Origin: DATBMY01 sp036554605 | Lineage (GTDB): Bacteria; Acidobacteriota; Blastocatellia; UBA7656 | DNA: 18,625 nucleotides | Direction of reading: 5' to 3' | Assembly: GCA_036554605.1 (NCBI GenBank) | Contig: DATBMY010000085.1 | Coordinates: 1-18,625, forward strand | Shown here: positions 1 to 7,674 of the stretch, in pieces | Layout: each line of letters starts with the position of its first letter | Numbering within the stretch: the stretch's first letter is position 1 | Program-made: the position numbers and the translations under genes | Notes under the pieces: generated by a model | Told to the model about the DNA's origin: nothing | Databases searched by the model: none | Seen by the model: only the letters and a program-made list of their open reading frames with translations

Positions 1-312
1 GATCTTGTCGCGCACCGAAAGCAGATAGGCGATCAGACGACCGCAATCGTGCGGCTTGAGCAATTCTATCCATTTCCTAAGAACCTGCTCGCGGATGTTT
101 TTGATCGTTACTCGGGCGCTACCGACGTGCGGTGGGTTCAGGAAGAGCCGCGGAATATGGGCGGGTGGTTTTTCGTAGAGCCGAGGCTCCGCGAAATGCT
201 CGGCCGCGGCGTCAGCTATATTGGCCGCGCCGCGTCGGCAAGCCCCGCCACGGGCTCGCATACCATACACCAGATGGAACAGAAGCAGTTGGTCGGCGAA
301 GCCTTTTCATAG
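1..312 (+). CDS. sucA: 2-oxoglutarate dehydrogenase E1 component, C-terminal end (partial)
   Basis: The reading frame is open from base 1 and ends at TAG 310-312, giving the last 103 residues of a protein that begins outside the window. The visible part has the typical E1 C-terminal pattern: an (A)IVRLEQFYPFP stretch, WVQEEPRNMGGWFF, then YIGRAASASPATGS and an IHQMEQKQLV tail. In this family the segment belongs to the C-terminal transketolase-like domain of the thiamine-diphosphate E1 subunit, which decarboxylates 2-oxoglutarate and passes the succinyl group to the lipoyl E2 subunit in the TCA cycle. The GTG at 49 is internal and not the start. A Kgd-type fused E1/E2 protein shares this C-terminus and cannot be excluded, because only the end is present. 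Confidence 0.93.
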   Translation, partial: DLVAHRKQIGDQTTAIVRLEQFYPFPKNLLADVFDRYSGATDVRWVQEEPRNMGGWFFVEPRLREMLGRGVSYIGRAASASPATGSHTIHQMEQKQLVGEAFS

Positions 313-371
313 CCTTGATGTTTCGCCCTCTGCTCTCTTCCGGTCTCTCGTGAATACCCTTCGCCTGAAAT

Positions 372-1079
372 ATGAAGCCGGGACAAATACGCGTGTTCGC
401 GATTGCGCTGCTGGCGGCGGCAGCCCTCGCGCTCGCCTCCGCCGCCTGCCGTAGCAGTTCGCCGCCCGCCGAAAATATCACCGCGGGCGAGCCCGAACGG
501 TATGTGGCGACCGTTGTTCGCACATTCGAAAGCGGTGACCACATCGAAACCATAACCGAAGAGACATCTCGCTTGGGCGAGCTTCGCAGGCACGAGTGGA
601 GCGAGCAGGGCGAAACTCGCGTACTTATACTCCGGCCCGATCTGGGTAAGCAGTTCCTTCTTGCAGTCGAACGCCAGGTCTATACGGAGACGGACCTCTC
701 GCGGGATATCACGGATCAGGCGATCGCATTAAATGCGAAGGGCGGCGATGGTATAGACCCCGTAGCCATCGAGCGCATGTTCGAAGCCTCCGATCATCCT
801 GCCCGGGTTGAAGTAAAGCTGCTGCCTGATCAGGTGATCGAAGGCCACTCGTGTCAAGTAGCCGAGCGCCGCCTGATATTCGATGGCCGGGCGGAGATAA
901 TCCGCACTTATCTTGCCCGCGACCTCTCGGGGCTGGCGCTGAAAATCGAGATGGAGTCGGAGCCTTCAACCGGTTTGAGATTTGTAACCGAGCGCCGCAA
1001 CATTCGCGTTGACGTGCCGCAAGACTTATTCGAGATGCCGCCGGGCTTCAAGAAGGTCGATAAGCTCGAAATCCCATAA
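372..1079 (+). CDS. Putative lipoprotein of unknown function (DUF4412-like fold suspected)
   Basis: A 235-residue protein of unrecognised function. It begins with a positively charged N-terminus and a hydrophobic stretch (about residues 8-25) followed by Cys26 in ALASAAC, which fits a lipoprotein signal peptide, although -3 is Ser rather than the usual Leu. The mature part is polar, with no transmembrane segment. It looks like a beta-rich domain with repeated strands such as RVLILRPDLGKQFLL, VIEGHSCQVAERRLIF and LALKIEMESE. This resembles the loose pattern of LolA/DUF4412-type periplasmic proteins, but that is an impression, not a match. It starts 59 nt after the sucA stop, with no clear ribosome binding site. 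Its TAA at 1077-1079 lies in the U-tract of the opposing dcw terminator. Confidence 0.72.
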   Translation: MKPGQIRVFAIALLAAAALALASAACRSSSPPAENITAGEPERYVATVVRTFESGDHIETITEETSRLGELRRHEWSEQGETRVLILRPDLGKQFLLAVERQVYTETDLSRDITDQAIALNAKGGDGIDPVAIERMFEASDHPARVEVKLLPDQVIEGHSCQVAERRLIFDGRAEIIRTYLARDLSGLALKIEMESEPSTGLRFVTERRNIRVDVPQDLFEMPPGFKKVDKLEIP

Positions 1080-1109
1080 AACAAAAAGCCGCTACGATTG
1101 CGTAGCGGC
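1078..1109 (-). terminator. Rho-independent terminator of the dcw operon (after ftsZ)
   Basis: A perfect 9-bp stem (1088-1096 with 1101-1109, GCCGCTACG/CGTAGCGGC) closes a 4-nt loop. Read on the minus strand it is followed at once by TTTTTGTTTT (1087-1078), the standard intrinsic terminator layout. It lies 31 nt past the ftsZ stop codon. On the plus strand the hairpin is followed by AAGGCAG, so it should stop only the leftward transcript. Confidence 0.88.
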
Positions 1110-1140
1110 AAGGCAGTTCGGAGGATTGTAAAACAGGCAG

Positions 1141-2292
1141 TTAGTCTGCCTTTTTGCGGATGAATGCGGGCACGTCAACATCTTCGCGACGCAGCGGCCC
1201 GGTTGTGCTGCCCGCGGGTGGACCGCCCGGATTTGGAGTTCGCCCGCCATCGGCCGCGGTCGAGTAGCTTCTGACCGGCTCGGTCGCGACCCCGGTCTTT
1301 TCGAATCCCGTGGCGATGACGGTTATCTTCATCTCGTCGGCCAGCCGCTCGTCGAGCACCGCGCCGAATATTATATTGGCGTCCGGGTCGGCCGAGTCAT
1401 GTATTATCGACATTGCCTCGTTGACCTCAAACAAGGTCAGGTCAGTCCCGCCAGTGACGTTGACGAGCAATCCCTTCGCGCCTTCGATGGACGCCTCTTC
1501 CAGAAGCGGGCTCGATATTGCGCGCTGCGTCGCTTCGAGCGCGCGGTTCTCACCCGCGGCCGCGCCCGTTCCCATCAGCGCCATGCCCATGCCCGCCATG
1601 ATCGTCTTCACGTCGGCGAAGTCTACGTTGATGAGACCCGGCACGGTGATGATGTCGGATATGCCCTGCACGGCCTGGCGCAGGACATCGTCGGCGAGCT
1701 TAAACGAGTCGAGGAAGGGGGTGTTTTTCTGAACGGCGTTGAGCAATCTTTCATTGGGGATGGTGATGACGGTGTCTACGCATTCGCGCAGCTCGTTGAG
1801 CCCCTGCTCGCCCTGCCGCTGTCGGCGACGTCCCTCGAAGCGAAAAGGCTTGGTGACAACGGCGACCGTAAGCGCGCCAAGCTCGGTGGCGAGGCTCGCG
1901 ATTATGGGCGCCGCGCCTGTGCCCGTGCCGCCGCCAAGGCCCGTGGTGATGAAGACCATGTCGGCCCCTTCGAGCGCTTCGATTATCTTCTCGGTGTCTT
2001 CGAGCGCCGACTGGCGACCGATCTCAGGGTCGCCGCCCGCGCCCAGACCCCGCGTGAGCTTTTCGCCTATCTGGATTTTGACGGAGGCTCTCGAACTCTT
2101 CAGCGCCTGAAGATCGGTGTTTCCGACAAGGAACTCTACACCCTCAATCCCCGCCTCGATCATGCGGTTGATGGCGTTGCCGCCACCGCCGCCTATGCCT
2201 ATTACTTTTATCCTAGCGCCACTGATTGATTGCTCGGATTCGTCGAATGTTATAACTGCGCTTCGAATCTCCTTACGTTCATCCGCTGCCAT
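1141..2292 (-). CDS. ftsZ: Cell division GTPase FtsZ
   Basis: Bacterial tubulin homologue that polymerises with GTP into the cytoplasmic Z-ring. Counted from the chosen start (383 aa): GGGGGNA at 34-40 and GNTD at 57-60 form part of the nucleotide pocket, and the tubulin signature GGGTGTG is at 120-126. The T7-loop region NVDFADVKTIM is intact. After a short Gly/Pro/Ser-rich linker the protein ends in DVDVPAFIRKKAD, the conserved C-terminal peptide that binds FtsA and other partners. The ATG at 2292 is preferred because AGGAGG (2306-2301) stands 8 nt before it. An in-frame ATG at 2349 would add 19 residues but has no such site. It is the last gene of the cluster, set 347 nt from ftsA and followed by a terminator. 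The usual NPEIG loop reads DPEIG here. Confidence 0.97.
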   Translation of the reverse strand: MAADERKEIRSAVITFDESEQSISGARIKVIGIGGGGGNAINRMIEAGIEGVEFLVGNTDLQALKSSRASVKIQIGEKLTRGLGAGGDPEIGRQSALEDTEKIIEALEGADMVFITTGLGGGTGTGAAPIIASLATELGALTVAVVTKPFRFEGRRRQRQGEQGLNELRECVDTVITIPNERLLNAVQKNTPFLDSFKLADDVLRQAVQGISDIITVPGLINVDFADVKTIMAGMGMALMGTGAAAGENRALEATQRAISSPLLEEASIEGAKGLLVNVTGGTDLTLFEVNEAMSIIHDSADPDANIIFGAVLDERLADEMKITVIATGFEKTGVATEPVRSYSTAADGGRTPNPGGPPAGSTTGPLRREDVDVPAFIRKKAD

Positions 2293-2300
2293 TACGCGTG

Positions 2301-2306
2301 CCTCCT
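2301..2306 (-). promoter_or_regulatory. Strong ribosome binding site of ftsZ
   Basis: AGGAGG on the minus strand, 8 nt before the ATG at 2292-2290. It decides between this start and the upstream in-frame ATGs at 2349 and 2310. Confidence 0.85.
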
Positions 2307-2370
2307 GCATACCAAATTTAGCAACCGGGCAAGCGATACCTTCGAGCATGACGGTCCGCTTACACGAAGA

Positions 2371-2399
2371 ATCACAATCAAGTACTCTCTAGTTTTCAA
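2371..2399 (-). promoter_or_regulatory. Candidate ftsZ promoter P2
   Basis: On the minus strand TTGAAA (2399-2394), 17 nt, then TGTGAT (2376-2371). The -35 is good and the spacing ideal, but the -10 matches only 4 of 6. It would start a transcript about 70 nt before the ftsZ ATG. Confidence 0.3.
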
Positions 2400-2571
2400 A
2401 CACTGTAAGAAGCTCTCGGCCCACGGGCGGCCTGCGGACGCACACACATTCACCCGCCCGAGCGCTCTGCGTCGGCGTCCGCTATCGATGGGGGTTCTCC
2501 TAACAGTGCCGTTGAGGCTGGCAGCCGGTTGCTACAATATGTGGTAGAACAATTGTCTGAAGACACACCGC

Positions 2572-2600
2572 ATAGTAGCACAGAGATCTGCCCCCTACAA
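2572..2600 (-). promoter_or_regulatory. Candidate ftsZ promoter P1 (extended -10)
   Basis: On the minus strand TTGTAG (2600-2595), 17 nt, then TACTAT (2577-2572). The -10 is preceded by TGC, giving an extended -10 of TGnTACTAT form. The -35 is poor (TTG only), so the call rests on spacing and the extended -10. Transcripts would have a leader of about 270 nt before ftsZ. Confidence 0.35.
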
Positions 2601-2639
2601 CTTTTTTTTGCCACGCTTAGAAACATTTTTTCACTTTTT

Positions 2640-3875
2640 CTAACCAAAAAGTCGCTTCCAGAAGCCTACGGCCTTCGGCGCTCCGTCCTTGAGCGAATGA
2701 ATTTTTTTCAGATTCATTTGCTTGTGGAATCCGTAGAGAAGCGTGCCCACAACGGTCGCGAATGCGGGGCTGTCTATCTCGCCCGTCAATCCGCCGATGA
2801 AGTCCGGCAGCCCGTGGCGCGCCGGCAGGTCGAGCGCTTGCTCGGCCATCTCGACTATGCCGTCCATCAACGACCCTCCGCCTATAAGCACGATGCTTGA
2901 GAGTATCTGCCGGTCGAAGCCCGCTCTCTGAATCTCTTCCATCGCATGGCCGAATATCTCTTCGGCCCGCGGCTGAAGTATCTCGCACAGTATCTGCCGG
3001 CTCAGCATCCGCGGCTGGCGCCCTCCGACCGACGGCACCTCGACCATGTGCCCGCGCTCGTGCTCGGCCATAAGCGCCGACAGCGCGCACCCTTCGCTGA
3101 CCTTTATGCGCTCGGCCTCGGGCACGGGCGTGCGCAGTCCGACCGCTATGTCATTGGTGAAGTGATTACCTCCCATCGGGAAAACGGCCGTGTGACGCAC
3201 CGCGTCGCGGAAGAAAATAGTCAGGTTAGTGATGTCCGCGCCTATATCGAGGACCGCCGCGCCATACTCCTTCTCGTCGGGCGTGAGCGTCGCCTCACCA
3301 CCGGCCACGTGCGAGACCACGGTGTCGGTCACAACGATGCCCGCGCGGTTGACCGACGATATGACATTCTGGCGAGCGGTTATTGGCGAAGTCATAACGT
3401 GGACCGAAGCTTCCAGCCGCATCCCGAGAAACCCTATGGGGTTGCCGATGCCGTCTTGCCCATCGACGGTGAATTCCTGTGGCAGGACGTCGATGATCTC
3501 ACGGTCGGTCGGCACGCTTATGGCGCGCGCCTGGTCTATAACTCGGTAAACGTCGTCCTCCATGATGTCGCGGTTGCGGCGGCTTATGGCTATAACGCCG
3601 CGCGAGTTGATGCCTCGCACCTGCACGCCGCCGAGGCTGACGTAAGCCGCGTCAACGGGGAGGCCTGACATCATCTCGGCCTCCTCGACCGCCTGCTTGA
3701 TGGCCTCGACCGTCGCCTCGATATTTACGACCACTCCCTTGCGCACCCCGCGCGAAGGGGCGCGGCCTACGCCTACGATCTCCAGTTTATCGTTTTCGGT
3801 GACCTCTCCGACCACTGCGCGCACCTCGGTCGTGCCGATGTCGAGCGCCGAAATGTGTTTGTTACCTTTTGCCAT
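2640..3875 (-). CDS. ftsA: Cell division protein FtsA
   Basis: Actin-like ATPase that tethers FtsZ filaments to the membrane and recruits later divisome proteins. From the chosen start (411 aa) it shows the phosphate-1 motif DIGTT at 12-16. The FtsA-specific 1C (SHS2) subdomain follows (about VSLGGVQVRGINSRGVI through VDGQDGIGNPIG). Next come the phosphate-2 motif VLDIGADITNLTIFF and the adenosine motif IVLIGGGSLMDGI. The last residues, GFWKRLFG, are the amphipathic membrane-targeting helix. The ATG at 3875 has GGAGG 7 nt upstream. An in-frame TTG at 3893 would add six residues and is less likely. It lies 79 nt after ftsQ, the gap holding a hairpin, and 347 nt before ftsZ. Confidence 0.96.
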   Translation of the reverse strand: MAKGNKHISALDIGTTEVRAVVGEVTENDKLEIVGVGRAPSRGVRKGVVVNIEATVEAIKQAVEEAEMMSGLPVDAAYVSLGGVQVRGINSRGVIAISRRNRDIMEDDVYRVIDQARAISVPTDREIIDVLPQEFTVDGQDGIGNPIGFLGMRLEASVHVMTSPITARQNVISSVNRAGIVVTDTVVSHVAGGEATLTPDEKEYGAAVLDIGADITNLTIFFRDAVRHTAVFPMGGNHFTNDIAVGLRTPVPEAERIKVSEGCALSALMAEHERGHMVEVPSVGGRQPRMLSRQILCEILQPRAEEIFGHAMEEIQRAGFDRQILSSIVLIGGGSLMDGIVEMAEQALDLPARHGLPDFIGGLTGEIDSPAFATVVGTLLYGFHKQMNLKKIHSLKDGAPKAVGFWKRLFG

Positions 3876-3882
3876 TACTAAT

Positions 3883-3887
3883 CCTCC
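3883..3887 (-). promoter_or_regulatory. Ribosome binding site of ftsA
   Basis: GGAGG on the minus strand, 7 nt before the ATG at 3875-3873. It fixes that codon rather than the TTG at 3893 as the start. Confidence 0.8.
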
Positions 3888-3907
3888 GGCCAAATTTCAG
3901 GGCTGAG

Positions 3908-3955
3908 GCGCGAGGACTGAGTGAATCATCAACCACTCAGTTCTCAGTCCCGCGC
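3908..3955. repeat. Intercistronic inverted repeat A (ftsQ/ftsA)
   Basis: ACTGAGTG (3916-3923) pairs with CACTCAGT (3934-3941) around a 10-nt loop. The stem continues, past a 6-nt asymmetry, with GCGCG (3908-3912) and CGCGC (3951-3955). The second copy of the CTCAGT word (3943-3948) allows an alternative pairing. The outer arm reaches the ftsQ stop codon. There is no T-tract on either side, so it is not a terminator. An AAATTTCAG stretch next to it (3892-3900) resembles the A/T-rich core words of the other elements. It looks like a short, diverged member of the same family. Confidence 0.6.
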
Positions 3956-4944
3956 TACTCATCGCTTCTTTTTTCCTGCCTCCTATGTACGCCGGGGGTG
4001 GCGAAATTAACAACTATGCGGTCGCCTCGCGCCGCGTCGATGAAATGAATGCCGCTGGCATTCTCGATCAAGCGCTCAGCTTCCGAAACGCCGAGCCGCA
4101 TAAGCCGTTCGGCATCGCCGCCGGTTGCGGCCGCAAGCACCGCGAGCGCCTTTTCAAGCCGCTTGCGGAAATCCGAATCGCCAACGTGAACCTTCACGGG
4201 CGGATCCGACAGATGCAGGTTCGCGTCCCTGGTATAGGTCAGATCGATCTGATCAATGCGACTCCACAGAGAAGTCGGCCCGTCGTTGAGCTCGCGCTCG
4301 ATCTTTCGATAAAGCTCTATGCGCTCGCGGTCGTCGGCGACCGCCGCCTGCGAGCGACTCCCTTCGGAAAAGCCTTTGACAACCGGCGGCGCATAGTTCT
4401 CATCGTTGCCCCACGGGGTAGGCGCTTTGATCGATGAATCCCAGTAATCGCCTATCTCCAGCCCGTCTTCATCGAGCCATACGAGCGCCTCGCTTTTTCG
4501 CCTGGCGACGACCAGGGGCTGGCGTTCCTGGACGCTCACGAATATACCGTCAGGCAGCGCGCGGGCGACGGTCGCCGATTTCACGCGCGCCACCGATTCG
4601 ACTCTCTTTTGTAGATCAGCAAGCTCCACCTCAAGCAGCTTCGATCCTCCGACAACCTGCCGCACCGCCACTTCGATATCAGCCTTCACGCTTTCGCTTG
4701 CGCCGCTCACCATAACCCGGCGCAGCTCGAACAGGCTCGAATTGGCGAATGCCCTGTAGCCAACAATCGCCGCGATGAACAGCAATAAAGCCATCACGGG
4801 TTTTATGAACAAGGCCGCCGACTTCAGGGCCTTGCCCACCTGAAACGCGCTTTTCTTCCGCCCGCGCGATTTCGGAATGCGCCGCGCGCGCGGCGCGACT
4901 ACCTGTGCGCGCACCCTGGAATCGCTCTTTTGAGCTACTGCCAA
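3955..4944 (-). CDS. ftsQ: Cell division protein FtsQ (POTRA domain)
   Basis: Bitopic divisome protein that links the early Z-ring to the FtsL/FtsB and FtsW/FtsI complex in the periplasm. The basic cytoplasmic N-terminus (many Arg/Lys up to about residue 45) is followed by one membrane segment (about 49-67, PVMALLLFIAAIVGYRAFA). A POTRA domain then begins at FELRRVMVSG and runs to the ALPDGIFVSVQERQPLVV strand, followed by the FtsQ beta domain. The start is placed at TTG 4944-4942 (329 aa) because GGAGGT (4956-4951) stands 6 nt upstream. A GTG at 4959 lies upstream of that site and would make the site part of the coding region. The protein ends KRSDE, just before hairpin A. Confidence 0.9.
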   Translation of the reverse strand: MAVAQKSDSRVRAQVVAPRARRIPKSRGRKKSAFQVGKALKSAALFIKPVMALLLFIAAIVGYRAFANSSLFELRRVMVSGASESVKADIEVAVRQVVGGSKLLEVELADLQKRVESVARVKSATVARALPDGIFVSVQERQPLVVARRKSEALVWLDEDGLEIGDYWDSSIKAPTPWGNDENYAPPVVKGFSEGSRSQAAVADDRERIELYRKIERELNDGPTSLWSRIDQIDLTYTRDANLHLSDPPVKVHVGDSDFRKRLEKALAVLAAATGGDAERLMRLGVSEAERLIENASGIHFIDAARGDRIVVNFATPGVHRRQEKRSDE

Positions 4945-4950
4945 AGCAAC

Positions 4951-4956
4951 ACCTCC
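4951..4956 (-). promoter_or_regulatory. Ribosome binding site deciding the ftsQ TTG start
   Basis: GGAGGT on the minus strand, 6 nt before TTG 4944-4942. The next in-frame GTG upstream (4959-4957) overlaps this site and has nothing comparable before it. Confidence 0.7.
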
Positions 4957-5017
4957 CACTTCAGGGCCGGGGCCGGGAGTCGGGGATCAGGGCATACGGA
5001 ATCTCAAATCTGCCATT

Positions 5018-6451
<1,434 letters not shown>

Positions 6452-6459
6452 CTCTTTTT

Positions 6460-6597
6460 CCAGGGATCAGGAGCCAGAGGCCGGGGATCGGGCCGTCTGA
6501 AATTTGAAATCTCAAATAAGCTATTTCAAATCTCAAATGCATACGCCTGACACCCCCTGACCTCCGGCCCCTGACCTACTGCCCCTGACCACTGACA
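6460..6597. repeat. Intercistronic inverted repeat C (end of murG to murC)
   Basis: About 138 nt. Purine-rich left arm (6461-6495, with GGGATCAGG at 6463-6471) and pyrimidine-rich right arm (about 6546-6590) are inverted but imperfect copies. The core centred near 6520 is a partial palindrome: AAATA (6514-6518) pairs with TATTT (6522-6526), and after a few mismatches GTTT/AAAC-like pairing continues with TTTG and CAAA words. The element fills the 81-nt murG-murC spacer and the last 65 nt of murG, including the murG TGA at 6535-6533. It shares the 12-mer ATTTCAAATCTC (6523-6534) with element D. Confidence 0.72.
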
Positions 6598-7651
6598 TAG
6601 CGAGGTCGACGGCCCGCTCGGCTGAATCGGAACGGCCCATCTGCCGGCTCGCCTCTTCCATACGGCTGATCTCGTCAGGCTGTTCTATAAGCCCGGTCAA
6701 TTCCTCGGCCAGCCGCTCGGCCGACAATTCATGCTGCACGATCATGCGGCCCGCGCCCGCGCGAACGAATGCTTCGGCATTCTTGCGCTGGTGATCGTCG
6801 GTCGCGAAAGGGAAGGGGACAAAGATGGCCGCTTTCCCCGCCGCCGCCACCTCGGCCGCGGTCGTCGCGCCCGCGCGACATATCAGCAGATCGGCTTTCG
6901 CGAATTCTTGAGCCATGCCGTCTATGAACGGCCTCACGTCAGCCTCGCCAAATCCCGCTTCATCGTACCCGCGCCTGACCATATCAAAGTCGCGCTCGCC
7001 CGTCTGATGAGTTATCGCAAGCCGCTCTTTCTTTCCGGCCAAAAGCTTCGCGGCGCCGATCATCGCTTCATTGATTGCATGCGCGCCCTGGCTCCCGCCG
7101 AATATCAGCACGCTCAGCCGCTCGCCTCGCTCTTTCTTCTTCAACCCCGCGAAATCACCGCGCACGGGATTGCCCGTAACAACACCCCGCTTGCCGAAGT
7201 ACTTCCGCGCCTCCTCAAACGTCAGCGCCGCCGCGTCGACAAACCGCGCGAGACTGCGGTTGGTAAATCCAGGCATTGCGTTCGGCTCTACGACCATAGT
7301 CGGTATTCGCTTCATTGCCGCAATAAGCAGCGTCGGGCCCGAAGAGTACCCGCCTACGCCTATCACCAGGTCGGGCTTGAATCGTCTCAGTATCCTGCTC
7401 GCGCTCAAGAAGCTTGCGGGCAATCCCGCAAGCGATTTCGCTCTCTCGAAAGCCGACACGCCCTTGAGCGCTCCAACCCGTATCATCTCAAGCTCGAATC
7501 CTTCGCGCGGGACGATTCGAGATTCGAGCCCGCGCGGTGTGCCTACGAAAAGTATCTCGGTCGCAGCGTCGCGCCGCTTGAACTCGCGGGCGATGGCCAC
7601 ACCCGGATAAATATGACCGCCCGTTCCTCCCGCCGCGATGATCACACGCAT
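6533..7651 (-). CDS. murG: UDP-GlcNAc--lipid I N-acetylglucosamine transferase MurG
   Basis: Peripheral membrane GT28 glycosyltransferase that turns lipid I into lipid II on the cytoplasmic face. From the ATG at 7651 (372 aa) it begins MRVIIAAGGTGGHIYPGVAIA, the N-terminal glycine loop. Then come a GVGGYSSGP loop, GGSQGA, RAGATTAAEVAAAGK and FATDDHQRKNAE, which bind lipid I and UDP-GlcNAc in this family. A TTG at 7669 would add six residues (MKFEIL) encoded by repeat D and is unlikely. No Shine-Dalgarno site precedes the ATG: the whole 23-nt spacer after ftsW is repeat core. The last roughly 20 residues, rich in Gly and Ser, are encoded inside repeat C and probably are not part of the fold. 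Confidence 0.96.
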   Translation of the reverse strand: MRVIIAAGGTGGHIYPGVAIAREFKRRDAATEILFVGTPRGLESRIVPREGFELEMIRVGALKGVSAFERAKSLAGLPASFLSASRILRRFKPDLVIGVGGYSSGPTLLIAAMKRIPTMVVEPNAMPGFTNRSLARFVDAAALTFEEARKYFGKRGVVTGNPVRGDFAGLKKKERGERLSVLIFGGSQGAHAINEAMIGAAKLLAGKKERLAITHQTGERDFDMVRRGYDEAGFGEADVRPFIDGMAQEFAKADLLICRAGATTAAEVAAAGKAAIFVPFPFATDDHQRKNAEAFVRAGAGRMIVQHELSAERLAEELTGLIEQPDEISRMEEASRQMGRSDSAERAVDLAMSVVRGSRSGAGGQGVSGVCI

Positions 7652-7674
7652 AAGAATTTCAAATTTCAAATCTC
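7652..7674. repeat. Intercistronic repeat D, core-only fragment (ftsW/murG)
   Basis: The whole 23-nt gap between the ftsW TGA and the murG ATG reads, on the minus strand, as GATTTGAAAT plus a second TTTGAAAT unit and a short end. The 12-mer at 7663-7674 is identical to 6523-6534 in element C. It lacks the G-rich arms, so it is a fragment or a minimal copy. Confidence 0.55.

Larger units (their letters stand above)
2293..2639 (-). other. Long ftsA-ftsZ intergenic region, likely ftsZ leader and promoter region
   Basis: 347 nt without a convincing gene, the longest non-coding stretch in the window. It is more A/T-rich next to ftsA (runs of A on the minus strand at 2602-2645). It holds two candidate sigma-70-like promoters, listed separately, and a 7-bp stem CGGGCGG/CCGCCCG (2424-2430 with 2454-2460, 23-nt loop) that could fold in the ftsZ leader. 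No intrinsic terminator is visible, so operon transcripts may read through. None of the purine-arm repeats found upstream in the operon are seen here. Confidence 0.6.

Noticed and set aside
1399..2229. 276-codon open frame on the plus strand
   Set aside because: Antisense to ftsZ, with no recognisable motif. ftsZ is certain.
2450..2647. 65-codon minus-strand open frame in the ftsA-ftsZ gap
   Set aside because: It overlaps the end of ftsA, crosses the candidate promoter P1, and its product is low-complexity with no family resemblance or clear ribosome site.
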